Numbered from the stretch's first letter, positions 1 to 8,203 are shown. The stretch is DNA of 41,514 bases from Prevotella illustrans (GCF_017426725.1 NZ_JAERMS010000026.1:1-41514), one strand, 5' to 3'. The notes: generated from the sequence alone by a model not told the origin. Program-made: numbers and translations.

Positions 1-52
1 ACAGAGTTCTTATCACAAATTTTAAGTTAATCGAGATGTGTATAAAGAGTAG

Positions 53-100
53 TCCCTTTGGGAGGGCCGGGGTGGGTCGTTGATAGGGTCGGGGTAGGTT
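53..100. repeat. REP-like GC-rich repeat (copy 1)
   Basis: The short palindromic core CCCTTTGGGAGGG is followed by GGCCGGGGTGGGT and then a second GGTCGGGGTAGGTT. The same pattern recurs near 5371, 27459, 27922, 40119, 41274 and 41360, always between genes. It sits just past the stop of the TonB receptor gene, whose coding strand is minus. The rest of bases 1-98 shows nothing else I can support. Confidence 0.7.
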
Positions 101-2567
101 AAAACTTAAACGAAATGGTTCCGAAGGGCATGAGCCGGTCCTTGATCTGGATGGAGAAATAATGAAGCATTTCGTCTTCCGACGGGTTGCCGATGATGTT
201 GTAGAGACCGAAACGCAGCAGCAATCTCGACTTCTTGAAGTCTTTCTGGAAAGAATAACTGGCGTCGACGCGGAAGCGCATCGGGTCGCGTTGTTTGCGG
301 AAGGTGGCATAGCTGTCATGGCTGTCGCTGTAATCATCGACATCGTCCATGACGATTAATCCCGAATGGAGGTTACCACCGACGGTAAAGAGTGACGACT
401 GACCGAGTTGGTAGGAGAGGGCGCCGTTGAGAACGTGGGGAACGTCGTAGAGCGAGGGCAGTTTGCCACGGTCGGCCAACAGGCTGAACCACTCACGACT
501 TTTGGAAAAGGTGTACGACAGCTGCCATTTCCAGTGTTTCCACTGGTCGTAATAATAAATGCCTACGCCACGGCTGTCGCCATTGCCCTCCATGATCCAT
601 CGGCTCCAATCGCTGTTTTCTAAGTAGAAGTCGGGGCGGAGAGCCAGCAGGTTGCGTCGTTGTTTGTAGTAGGCCGACAGTTCGAGCAGGCCCTGGCGCG
701 TGAAATGCTTCCATCCTATTTCGAGATGGGTGGCCGTGCTGGGCTTGAAGCCTTTTATGCTGGGCATGACAAAGTCGAACGGCGTGGCCAGGGCGATCAT
801 ACGTACGTGGTGGAAAAACTGTTCTGTGCGGGCTATGTTGGCGTAGAGCATGTTGTTGTCGTCCAAAGCGTATTTCAGCGACAGCCGGGGTTGAATGCTG
901 CTGTAGCCCTTATAGTGGCGCGGGATGTAGCGCAGGTAGTTGACACCCACCTGTGCGAAGAACGAGGAGGTGATGCGCAGGCGGTTATCATAGAAGAGCG
1001 ACAGTTGGTTGATGGGCTCCCACTGGCTTTTCATATCTATGCCGAAGGCCGTGAGTTCATACTTTTCCATGGTGCCTTTTATGCCCCAACGCAGCGTATA
1101 GAGGTTGCCCGGGGTATAGGTGAACTGCGTGTTGACATAGATTGTCTTGATGCGGTTGTGGAGTTCCTTCAGGTTGTCGAAGCCGAAATCCTGGGGATTG
1201 GCCCGTGTGCTGTGGCGTGCGTAGGCCACTGATGTCTGGTTGCTGATCGACGGCGTCACGTAGGTGCCGAAATGGAGCGCGTAGAGTTGGTTGTTCCAGT
1301 GCAGTGTCGAGGTCGACTGCTGTTGTTCGCCGAGCCGGTAGTCGTCGGTGGAGTTGTAGGCGGAGAACGACAGCGCCGTTACCGAGTCGAGTTGCAGCGA
1401 CAGTTTCACGTTCGTGTCGTAGAACGAGTGGTTCATACGGTTGTCTTCCGACACGAAGCGGTCGAAGAAGTCGAGCCAACTGTGGCGCCCACCGATCAGG
1501 TAGGACAGCTTGTTTTTGATGATGGGACCCTCGGAAACGACCGACGCTGCCGGCATGTCGAGCGAGAGCGTGTTGGAGAAAGTCTCCTTATTGCCGTCGC
1601 GCAGGCGGGAGTCGGTGACGGAAGAGAGCCTTCCTTCGTATTGTGTGGGGATAAATCCGTTGTAGAACGACACGCTTTTGAGCACGTCGCCGTTGAACGG
1701 GCTGAGCATGGAATTGATATGACCGGGGTTGTAGACGGGAAATCCGTCGAGCAGGAAGAGATTCTCGTCGGACGATCCGCCGGCGGCATGAAAGTCGAGA
1801 TTGGCCGCTGACGTTGACACGCCGGGCAGGATTCTGATTTGCGAATAGAGGTCGGCATGGCTGAAAGCCACCATATTGGACGGCGCTACCTCGTCGAGTT
1901 CTTCCATACTCTTGCGCCGTTCTACGTTGACCGTCTTGATGGCAAAGGCGATGGGGCTGAGCGCCACGGCCCGGTGCATGTCGCCACGCAACCGGATGGT
2001 CTGTTGCCAGTTGGCATAACCCATATAGTGGATATTGAGTTGGCACGGTCCCTGCGGCGCACTGATATAGAACGAGCCGTCGGGACCGGTCACGGCATAA
2101 TGTCGTCGACCCGTGTAGTCGGTCAGCGTGACGGTGGCTCCCAATAGTTTTTCGCCGCTTCCGGCCTCGCTCACGATGCCTCTCAGGCCGGCCTGGGGCA
2201 CAGTTTCGACTGCCGAAAGGCTATTGTCGTCGCGGGAGAGGGCTGTAGTGGGGGTGCCTTTGATTTGGATTAGGAGTTTGCGACCCGGCATAGGCACGAG
2301 GCGATAAGAATAACCGTCGAGGACAAGGGCCAGCAAACGGCTGATGGTGATGGGGCCTTGGTGGCTGACCGTCACCTTATGGTCCATGTGGATGAGGGCC
2401 GGATTGTAGGAAAGAATCACACGGGCCTGCTGCTCGACGCGGTTGATCCATACACGCACAGTAGCAGAAGAAGGCTTCAGATGAAGTACCTCCTCTGCTA
2501 CTTGTGTTTGTGCGCCGACGTTTATCGACGCCAACGAGAGCATGATGATAATCAGTAATTTCCGCAA
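99..2567 (-). CDS. TonB-dependent outer membrane receptor with N-terminal STN signalling domain
   Basis: An 822-residue outer membrane receptor that probably imports an unknown ligand with TonB energy and signals to the FecR/sigma pair upstream. A signal peptide (MRKLLIIIMLSLASINVGAQ) is followed by a secretin/TonB short N-terminal-like domain (about 30-100), a carboxypeptidase-like regulatory domain (about 127-207, ending in the usual YMGY pattern), a plug (about 230-320, with DENLFLLDGFPVYNPGH) and a beta-barrel ending in ISFKF. The plug resembles FecA/CirA-like receptors rather than SusC, and no SusD gene lies beside it. It is the last gene of a four-gene minus-strand operon, 7 nt after fecR. 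The ligand is unknown; iron chelate or peptide are guesses. Family assignment is confident. Confidence 0.9.
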   Translation of the reverse strand: MRKLLIIIMLSLASINVGAQTQVAEEVLHLKPSSATVRVWINRVEQQARVILSYNPALIHMDHKVTVSHQGPITISRLLALVLDGYSYRLVPMPGRKLLIQIKGTPTTALSRDDNSLSAVETVPQAGLRGIVSEAGSGEKLLGATVTLTDYTGRRHYAVTGPDGSFYISAPQGPCQLNIHYMGYANWQQTIRLRGDMHRAVALSPIAFAIKTVNVERRKSMEELDEVAPSNMVAFSHADLYSQIRILPGVSTSAANLDFHAAGGSSDENLFLLDGFPVYNPGHINSMLSPFNGDVLKSVSFYNGFIPTQYEGRLSSVTDSRLRDGNKETFSNTLSLDMPAASVVSEGPIIKNKLSYLIGGRHSWLDFFDRFVSEDNRMNHSFYDTNVKLSLQLDSVTALSFSAYNSTDDYRLGEQQQSTSTLHWNNQLYALHFGTYVTPSISNQTSVAYARHSTRANPQDFGFDNLKELHNRIKTIYVNTQFTYTPGNLYTLRWGIKGTMEKYELTAFGIDMKSQWEPINQLSLFYDNRLRITSSFFAQVGVNYLRYIPRHYKGYSSIQPRLSLKYALDDNNMLYANIARTEQFFHHVRMIALATPFDFVMPSIKGFKPSTATHLEIGWKHFTRQGLLELSAYYKQRRNLLALRPDFYLENSDWSRWIMEGNGDSRGVGIYYYDQWKHWKWQLSYTFSKSREWFSLLADRGKLPSLYDVPHVLNGALSYQLGQSSLFTVGGNLHSGLIVMDDVDDYSDSHDSYATFRKQRDPMRFRVDASYSFQKDFKKSRLLLRFGLYNIIGNPSEDEMLHYFSIQIKDRLMPFGTISFKF

Positions 2568-2574
2568 AGTTGTC

Positions 2575-3513
2575 TTATGGGTGGAGTCTGTAATGTATGG
2601 GCGACACGGAATCGTAGCGGCAGTTGCAGAGCATGGACAGTTCGCGGACCATTTCCGAAGGCTCGGCCCCGTTGATCTGTGTCGTTATCCGGTTGTTGTC
2701 GTCGAGTCCGGGCGCCAGTTCTATCTTGATATCCATCGCGTGTTCTATCTTGCGGATCGCTTTGTGTATGGGCGTATCTTTAAATGTGAAGACAGCCTTG
2801 CGCGAGTCGCCCATGCCCGAGGTTTTCTCGAGGTGCCCATTGTTGAGTTTTACGCGTTGTCCGCGGATGAGCACGGTCTGTTGGTTATCAGTAGCTACGA
2901 GTACGCGCCCCGTGACAACCTTCACCTGTTCTCTGCCGGCGAGCGTAGCGTCTACGTCGAACGATGTGCCGAGTACGTCTACACGCAGCTTACCGGCCTC
3001 TACGGTGAAAGTTTGTCCGTTGTGGGCCACGTCGAAGAAGGCCTTGCCTTGCAGTTCGGCCCTGCGCTCTGCCTTGCTTTCGGAAGCGCGATAGGTTAAA
3101 GTGGCGTGAGGATAGAGCAGAAGTTTGGAGCCGTCGGGCAGCCGATAGGTTTCGGGCTGCTGTGTGGTATTGGCCAGCATGAGTTCGTCCGGCCGCATGA
3201 GATAGGAATAAAGACCGACGCCTACCAGCAGCAACAAAGAGGCCGCGATCATCAACAATGGACGAAGCCTGAAGGTAAGGGCAGGACGAACATCCTCGAT
3301 GAGCTGTTGCTCAACCTTTTTCCAGGCCGCAGCCGTGTCAACGTCGATCGTGCGTCGCTCCTTGTCGAGGCGGCTCATCGCGTTGACGAGCTGCCTGTAT
3401 TCGTCGCCGTTGTCGGCGATATAGGCTTGGAGCGCCTGCCGCTCTTCGTTGGTGAGGAGCTCGTCAGCCAAATGACGGGCCAATATAGCGTCTATGTTTA
3501 ATGTATGTTCCAT
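2575..3513 (-). CDS. FecR-family anti-sigma factor
   Basis: A 312-residue inner membrane anti-sigma factor. The N-terminal cytoplasmic part (1-80) would bind the sigma factor. One membrane helix lies at about 85-105, then a periplasmic FecR domain (about 118-215, with YRLPDGSKLLLYPHATLTY and the GTSFDVDA motif) and a C-terminal DUF4974-like/STN-like module (about 240-310). The frame stays open upstream to 3705, but I chose the ATG at 3513 because the longer form only overlaps the sigma gene and is low-quality sequence. With this start it overlaps the sigma gene by 16 bp, as is usual for translationally coupled pairs. In family members the periplasmic part contacts the STN domain of the receptor encoded next. 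Confidence 0.92.
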   Translation of the reverse strand: MEHTLNIDAILARHLADELLTNEERQALQAYIADNGDEYRQLVNAMSRLDKERRTIDVDTAAAWKKVEQQLIEDVRPALTFRLRPLLMIAASLLLLVGVGLYSYLMRPDELMLANTTQQPETYRLPDGSKLLLYPHATLTYRASESKAERRAELQGKAFFDVAHNGQTFTVEAGKLRVDVLGTSFDVDATLAGREQVKVVTGRVLVATDNQQTVLIRGQRVKLNNGHLEKTSGMGDSRKAVFTFKDTPIHKAIRKIEHAMDIKIELAPGLDDNNRITTQINGAEPSEMVRELSMLCNCRYDSVSPIHYRLHP

Positions 3514-4061
3514 AAGCCGAGTCGAATTAATTCTGAGCAGATAGCCAGTAATAGTAGCGTAGGATGTTGGGTGGCATAGGTTCGAATGATTCGTATAGCC
3601 TTGCCTATATGATTTTCTACTGTTTTTTCTGATATGTCCAACGCCGCGGCTATTTCTCTGTATTTCATTTTTTGGATTTTGCTCATCATGAAGACTTCCC
3701 GGCATTTGGGCGGCATTTGTCGCAACAGCGTATCGAGCAGCGAACCGTAGTCGCGTGGACTGTCGGTGTCGGTTGTGTCGCTCAGCTGCAACGTCGATTC
3801 CTCATCGGTAGATATGGTATCAATGTGCTGCCGGCGTCGTAAGAACGATATACAGTTGTTGCGTGTTGCTGTTTTCAGGTAGGCGACGAAAGCGTCTTCC
3901 TCCAAGTTGTCCTTGCCGTGATTCCATACGCTGATGAACAGCTCCTGCACCACGTCCTCGCAGTCGTCGCCGCTGGGCAGATAGCCTGCGGCGATGCGAC
4001 AAAGCATAGGATAATAGCGATTGAACCGCTGTTGGAAGATTTTCTTTCTGTCGGTCTTCAT
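3498..4061 (-). CDS. ECF RNA polymerase sigma factor (Bacteroidetes type)
   Basis: A 187-residue sigma-70 family ECF factor that should direct RNA polymerase to the promoter of this receptor operon. Region 2 is visible as FNRYYPMLCRIAAGYLPSG and DCEDVVQELFISVWN. Region 4 is visible as LRQMPPKCREVFMMSK and YREIAAALDISEKTVENHI, a helix-turn-helix. There is no extracytoplasmic part. The protein ends in a short hydrophobic tail (TLLLLAICSELIRLGLW). It begins 18 nt after the beta-barrel gene at 4080-4706 and overlaps fecR by 16 bp, so the genes are probably co-transcribed. The regulon is unknown. Confidence 0.93.
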   Translation of the reverse strand: MKTDRKKIFQQRFNRYYPMLCRIAAGYLPSGDDCEDVVQELFISVWNHGKDNLEEDAFVAYLKTATRNNCISFLRRRQHIDTISTDEESTLQLSDTTDTDSPRDYGSLLDTLLRQMPPKCREVFMMSKIQKMKYREIAAALDISEKTVENHIGKAIRIIRTYATQHPTLLLLAICSELIRLGLWNIH

Positions 4062-4079
4062 TTTCTTGATTACACGTCG

Positions 4080-4706
4080 TTAGAACTTCAGGCTGAGACC
4101 TGCCGTTACGAAGCCCTTGTAGCCCAATCCGGCTTCAACGAAGCCTCCGATGCGGTCGTTGCCTACACGCATGGCGATGGGGTTTACCTGGAAGGCGAAG
4201 TCTGTAGAGGTCTTGGCTTTGGTCTGGGCGTTCTTCTTGCCCGCTTCGGTGAGTCCTTTTTCCTTGGTGCGGGTCAGGTCTACGCCGCCTGCGGCCGATC
4301 CGTAGAGCTCGAAAGCCCCTTTCTTAAAATATACCAGTTCGGCTACGGGCATGATCAGGAGGTTCTGTTGTGTCTCCTTGATGTCTTTCTGCTTGCTCGA
4401 AGCATAGTCGTACTTGCTTGATACCGAAGCGAAACCCAGGTCGAGACCCAAGCGGAAGCGGTTCATGTGGTAGCGGTAGCCCAGTCCGAGAACGCCGCTC
4501 GACGTTTCATCGGTGCGGGTTGTGCCGGTGAGCGCGTCGCCCAGTCCGATTCCCCAGATAGAAGCTACGCTGAGTGTGAGGCCGTCGCTGTAGCCGATAC
4601 GGAACTCGTTACGGTTGTCAGACTTAAATTTGCAGCAGGTTTGAGCATTTGCCTGTGTGAGGCCGGCTGCCAAAAGCAATGACAGCATTACTACTTTAAT
4701 CTTCAT
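4080..4706 (-). CDS. Small outer membrane beta-barrel protein, function unknown
   Basis: 208 residues with a clear signal peptide (MKIKVVMLSLLLAAGLTQANAQ) and then alternating, aromatic-rich segments such as GVLGLGYRYHMNRFRLGLDLGF and FVEAGLGYKGFVTAGLSLKF. The last residue is Phe, as expected of a BamA-assembled barrel. A CC pair follows the signal peptidase site. It is the first gene of the operon containing the ECF sigma factor, FecR and TonB receptor, only 18 nt before the sigma start. That suggests it shares their regulation and perhaps the same ligand or stress. I do not recognise a specific family. Confidence 0.78.
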   Translation of the reverse strand: MKIKVVMLSLLLAAGLTQANAQTCCKFKSDNRNEFRIGYSDGLTLSVASIWGIGLGDALTGTTRTDETSSGVLGLGYRYHMNRFRLGLDLGFASVSSKYDYASSKQKDIKETQQNLLIMPVAELVYFKKGAFELYGSAAGGVDLTRTKEKGLTEAGKKNAQTKAKTSTDFAFQVNPIAMRVGNDRIGGFVEAGLGYKGFVTAGLSLKF

Positions 4707-4822
4707 AATCTTACTATTTTTTAAGTTATTGTTTCGTTTTGGAATGCCTTTTTTCGAGGCTTTCTATACACATAACTCCATTGTAAGCAAATATCCCTAC
4801 TGCTTTTTGCTTTTTTTTGTTG

Positions 4823-5227
4823 TCAGGTTGTCGAGCTGTCAGGTTGAATGGATGGTTTCGCGGGCTGTTGTGCCTGCCGGCTTTCCCACTCTTTCATGGC
4901 CTGTTGCCAGTCGGTAGCCGCCCCATTATCAATGGCTTCCTGTTGTCGCTTGGCCTCGTCGCGGGCCTTGTCGAGCAGCCGTTTGGCCTTCATGTCGGCA
5001 ATGGTGGCGTCGTCGAGAATACGGATGACGCCTCGCTCGAGGGCCTCACGCAGCTCGTCGGGGCCGAAAGCCTTGCCCGGTTGGTTGAAATCGGAAATGT
5101 TGAACTCGTAGTCCACGCGCAACTCGTGGCGTATCTGCTTCTGTCGCATGCGGTTGCCGGCGTTCTTCAGCCACAGCAACCGGCTTATCTCGTCAATCTC
5201 TTTTTGCGCGAATTTGTTTCTTCCCAT
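4823..5227 (-). CDS. Hypothetical protein, mostly helical, cytoplasmic
   Basis: 134 residues without signal peptide or membrane segment. The N-terminal half (MGRNKFAQKEIDEISRLLW, then a KNAGNRMRQKQIRHELR stretch) looks like a compact helical domain of the kind seen in small Bacteroidales proteins of unknown role. Residues 80-115 are a charged helix and the last 20 are a Pro/Gln/Ser-rich tail. Composition and codon use look coding and no competing frame is better. A Bacteroidetes -7 box (TATATTTG on the minus strand, 5323-5330) lies about 95 bp upstream, suggesting a separate transcription unit. I do not recognise the family. Confidence 0.7.
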   Translation of the reverse strand: MGRNKFAQKEIDEISRLLWLKNAGNRMRQKQIRHELRVDYEFNISDFNQPGKAFGPDELREALERGVIRILDDATIADMKAKRLLDKARDEAKRQQEAIDNGAATDWQQAMKEWESRQAQQPAKPSIQPDSSTT

Positions 5228-5322
5228 CTGAGTGTATGTTATAAAAGCTGAGTATATAATATAAATAATGTGAAAGGGTGGCGGCGATGCGCTTCTTCCC
5301 TGTCATGTCTTATATCAAATGG

Positions 5323-5330
5323 CAAATATA
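5323..5330 (-). promoter_or_regulatory. Bacteroidetes -7 box for the 134-residue hypothetical gene
   Basis: TATATTTG on the minus strand matches TAnnTTTG. No good TTG element is visible about 20 nt upstream, so this is a weak call. Confidence 0.4.
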
Positions 5331-5370
5331 CGAAATATTATTGGAAGTCGTATTCGTGTTAGAAGAAAAG

Positions 5371-5615
5371 CCTACCCCGGCCCTCCCAAAGGGAGGGAGA
5401 ACTAACAGAAGAGCGTGGAGTGTGAAATGTAGACAGCTTACTTTTTTGCATTTCACACTCTATTTTACATTCCAGACTTCCCATTTCCCACTTAGCTTTA
5501 TGTCTTTCTTGGCCGCTTGCGGCCCTTATGTCTTTGTTCCTCGCCGACAGAAAAATATGTTTTTATGTCTTTATGTCTTTAAAACAGCATAAGGAAAATA
5601 TGTCCTTATGTCTTT
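5371..5615. repeat. Dispersed repeat module M, copy 1 (inverted relative to 27173-27513)
   Basis: A chain of landmarks: REP-like palindrome (5371-5399), a 12-bp inverted repeat GAGTGTGAAATG/CATTTCACACTC (5418-5429 and 5449-5460), a run resembling CCCATTTCCCACTTAG, a hairpin GGCCGCTTGCGGCC (5511-5524), and ATGTCTTTATGTCTTT-type tandem units up to 5615. The same landmarks occur in reverse complement at 27173-27513. Open frames here (for example 5278-5592) give low-complexity translations and I regard them as non-coding. Confidence 0.8.
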
Positions 5616-5990
5616 ACCCTGAATAATCTTTACATATACCATCAAAAAAGTGGCATTATTCTGAAAAAGAAAAGAGACGGGCGGAAATAAACGATTGTAG
5701 AGCAAGTTTATAAAGCGCTGGTTATCAGTAGATTGTGCTTTTTAGGGTGCTTTTCTATAGCTTTTTTACCCTTAATAGCTATGCTTTTAGGCTGTCATCG
5801 CGGCCTTTTCATCGGCTGAAAGTTATGCTTTAGCGGCGTCATCGCTATGCTTTGAGCCGATAAAAGCATAGCTTTGGGCATAAAAGGGTGCAGAAATCGA
5901 AAAAGCGAAGGGATTCTTCAGCGTGCCGGCAGTTAGATGGCGTGTTGCGGAAGTGTTAAAATCAGGTAGTTTTTTCTGACAAAATCACGG
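5610..5990 (+). repeat. Intergenic element E, copy 1 (about 380 bp)
   Basis: It starts at GTCTTTACCCTGAATAATC and ends near TTTCTGACAAAATCAC. It aligns by eye along its whole length with 27518-27898 and more loosely with about 13700-14040. The middle holds degenerate units of about 20-24 bp (variants of ATCGCTATGCTTTTAGGC) and an imperfect hairpin whose outer arms AGCTATGCTTTTA (5777-5789) and TAAAAGCATAGCT (5861-5873) are perfect complements. No convincing reading frame is present. Orientation is given relative to the other copies. Function unknown. Confidence 0.75.
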
Positions 5991-6078
5991 AAAGTAATGA
6001 AGTCGGCGACTACATCATTTGCGGACTTTTCCCCACAAATGATCAGGTGATCCTCTTTCTTTGGCCCAAATAGGCATG

Positions 6079-6118
6079 AAAAAAAGCGTCAGGCAGTTGA
6101 TAAACAGCTGTCTGACGC
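6079..6118 (-). terminator. Rho-independent terminator of tRNA-Gln
   Basis: On the minus strand an 11-bp stem (arms 6108-6118 and 6086-6096, one G-U pair) is followed by seven T (6079-6085). It lies 10 nt beyond the tRNA 3' end. Confidence 0.85.
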
Positions 6119-6127
6119 CTTGTGATG

Positions 6128-6198
6128 TTGTCCTACGCGGATTCGAACCACGACTGAGAGAACCAAAAACTCTAGTGCTACCATTACACCATAGGACA
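6128..6198 (-). tRNA. tRNA-Gln (anticodon TTG)
   Basis: A 71-nt cloverleaf on the minus strand. The acceptor stem is TGTCCTA/TAGGACA, the D stem GTGT/GCAC with loop AATGGTA, the anticodon loop TTTTGGT giving anticodon TTG, the variable loop CAGT, the T stem CGTGG/CCGCG with loop TTCGAAT, and the discriminator is A. CCA is not encoded. The innermost anticodon stem pair is T-T, a mismatch. It has its own promoter (6234-6264) and terminator (6079-6118), so it is a single-gene transcript. Confidence 0.95.
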
Positions 6199-6233
6199 AA
6201 CATGTATAATCGTTCGGATGACGATTGCGGGTG

Positions 6234-6264
6234 CAAAGGTAGTGGATTTTCCATCCACTACCAA
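6234..6264 (-). promoter_or_regulatory. tRNA-Gln promoter with a palindromic spacer
   Basis: On the minus strand: TTG (6262-6264), a 20-nt spacer, then TACCTTTG (6234-6241), a full match to the Bacteroidetes consensus. The spacer region is itself a perfect 10-bp inverted repeat, GGTAGTGGAT/ATCCACTACC (6238-6247 and 6253-6262) with a 5-nt loop. The hairpin followed by TTTG could also act as a terminator for the yejM-like gene that stops at 6321. Confidence 0.75.
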
Positions 6265-6320
6265 ATTTTTTGCCTTTTTTATCGCCCGATGGCGTGGATT
6301 AGCCTTGTTTTTCGTGCGCT

Positions 6321-8171
6321 TTACTTGAAAAAACGATTCATATTGCGGATGGCTTCTTGTAGTTCACGTGCGTTGAGCCGATAGTCGGGCAGAGGTCTCA
6401 TGCGCTTGTCGAGCACTTTCAGCGAGCCGGAACCGCGTTTCTCTACGATGGTACCGTCGGTCAGGGTGAAGGCATAGTAAAGGTCGTTGCCGGCGAGATG
6501 CCAGTCGCGTGGCGACGGATCGGAAAGATCGTGGCCCATGGAGAGGTCGGAAGGCGGGTTGGTGACGCCCAAAACCTGACGCAGCAATGTGGGCGAGAGG
6601 TCGTAATGGGTGGTGCGATAGCCACGCTTGCCGGGCTTGCAGCCGGGGTAGTAGTAGATGAGCGGCGTGTGGATCTGCCATTCGGAGTAGTTGGAGGAGT
6701 GACCCCAGTAGTTGTTATGGTTCTCATTGAACTCCTGTCCGTGGTCGCCGGTGATGATGACGACCGTGTTGCGCAGCAGATCCTTCTGCTTCAGCTTGTC
6801 GAGCGTGAGTCCGATGAGCGAGTCGACCTCGGCCACGCAGTTGCGGTAGAGATTGAAGAAGGGCGTGGGATCGATGTCGTTGCTGAGCTTCATGTAGTCG
6901 CAGTATTCCCAACAGGGCCTGAACCGGTGCTGCTTGCTCTTGGGAACCTCGATGGCGTGGGCCGAATCGTAGAACACGAACGAGAAGAAAGGTCGGCTGC
7001 CGTCGTAGCGGTCGAGATCGGTCATGAAGTTATGGGTGATGCGGATGTCGCGTTCATAGGGCGTGGCGCCGGGCGTATTGGTGTTGAGACCTTTCACATG
7101 GCCGAATATCATTTTGGCAAACGGCGGATAGTCGAAGGTGGCGCTCGGGTAAGCCTGTACCTTATAGCCGGCCTTCAGCAGCTGTTCTATCAGGAGAGGT
7201 TGGATATTGGCGTACTCGAAACTTTTCCAGTAATAGGCCGACAGGCCGGTGAACATGCCGAAGATTCCGCCGCGGGTGCCGTTACTCGAACTCAGATGAT
7301 GAGGATATTGCTCAGCTTCTCGGGCGAAGTTGCAGATGTTGGGCGTGCAGTCGGCGGTGAGGGTGCGCGGATTCCACGAGTCGATGCAGAGGATGACGAC
7401 GTTGAGCGGCTTCTCGGGTTTCCGTATCTTGAGCGGGCGCAGCGGATAGACTACCGACGAACCGGCACTCTTGAAATGCAGCCGGTTCATCTTGCGGCGG
7501 TCTATCATGCCCATCTTCACCAGCAGCTTGTTGGCCCGCAGCGGGAAATAATAAGGTATGACGTCGGTACTTTCTACGATGGAGGCGTTCACCGTGGCCG
7601 ATCCATAGATGTGGCCCGCCTGCGAGAACAGGCCGACGGCAAGGAGCGGCAGCAGGCTGTTGCGCCAGAAGTGGCGTTGCCGACAGCGTTTCGCGAGCTT
7701 GCGGCTCAACCATGCCAGCACGCCACTCAGGGCCATGAGCAGCAGCGACAGGACGATGGCCTTGGCATATATCCAGAACGAGAAGACGAAGATTTCGGAA
7801 GCGCCCGGCCCGGTCAGCATTTCCAGAACGAGACCGTTGATGTGGAAATGATAGATGGCGTAGACATAGCTGTTGGCCACGGCCAAAACAAAAAGGAGTC
7901 CGTAGACGAAGCCCAGCGCGCCGTTGGCCCAACGCTGCCGGCATCCCAGCACGGCAAGCGGTAATTGGATGAGCAGGAAAGGAATGAGAAGCAGAATGGC
8001 GGCGTGCGTGATACACGAGGCCACAAAATAAATCCAGCCTATGGGCGTCATCATTTCGGTACTTGCGCCCTGAAAAATGTAACAAAAGAAGATGAGAGCC
8101 AGGGCCAGTGTGGCCAGTAGATAATAAAGGAAACCTTGCCGGATGCCGGCCTTGTTCAAACGTTTGATCAT
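6321..8171 (-). CDS. YejM/PbgA (LapC)-like inner membrane protein with periplasmic sulfatase-fold domain
   Basis: 616 residues. Five membrane helices fall in residues 1-190 (about 15-35, 45-70, 83-105, 128-152, 172-190), followed by an alkaline phosphatase/sulfatase-fold periplasmic domain (about 255-600). Layout and many segments (YPLR before the fold, SSSNGTRGGIFGMFTGLSAYYW, TVVIITGDHGQE) resemble E. coli YejM, which senses periplasmic LPS and controls LpxC turnover. Unlike E. coli YejM as I recall it, this protein keeps the metal and nucleophile residues of the LtaS/EptA family: D264, T299, D476-H477 and H491. It could therefore be an active transferase or hydrolase. It follows tyrS after a strong hairpin (8208-8265), so it is probably transcribed partly independently. 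An alternative is a phosphoethanolamine or phosphoglycerol transferase. Confidence 0.82.
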   Translation of the reverse strand: MIKRLNKAGIRQGFLYYLLATLALALIFFCYIFQGASTEMMTPIGWIYFVASCITHAAILLLIPFLLIQLPLAVLGCRQRWANGALGFVYGLLFVLAVANSYVYAIYHFHINGLVLEMLTGPGASEIFVFSFWIYAKAIVLSLLLMALSGVLAWLSRKLAKRCRQRHFWRNSLLPLLAVGLFSQAGHIYGSATVNASIVESTDVIPYYFPLRANKLLVKMGMIDRRKMNRLHFKSAGSSVVYPLRPLKIRKPEKPLNVVILCIDSWNPRTLTADCTPNICNFAREAEQYPHHLSSSNGTRGGIFGMFTGLSAYYWKSFEYANIQPLLIEQLLKAGYKVQAYPSATFDYPPFAKMIFGHVKGLNTNTPGATPYERDIRITHNFMTDLDRYDGSRPFFSFVFYDSAHAIEVPKSKQHRFRPCWEYCDYMKLSNDIDPTPFFNLYRNCVAEVDSLIGLTLDKLKQKDLLRNTVVIITGDHGQEFNENHNNYWGHSSNYSEWQIHTPLIYYYPGCKPGKRGYRTTHYDLSPTLLRQVLGVTNPPSDLSMGHDLSDPSPRDWHLAGNDLYYAFTLTDGTIVEKRGSGSLKVLDKRMRPLPDYRLNARELQEAIRNMNRFFK

Positions 8172-8203
8172 AGGAAATGGAAAAAATGTATGTTTGTCTA
8201 CCC

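Noticed and set aside
5278..5592. 104-codon plus-strand ORF
   Set aside because: Built almost wholly from repeat module M; its second half mirrors the repeat-derived peptides near 27300.
5777..5873. Intrinsic terminator or attenuator
   Set aside because: The hairpin is imperfect, very large, lacks a T-run and recurs in other copies of element E away from gene ends.
6498..7964. Plus-strand open frame of 488 codons
   Set aside because: Antisense shadow of the yejM-like gene; Val/Gly/Arg-rich translation without family signature.
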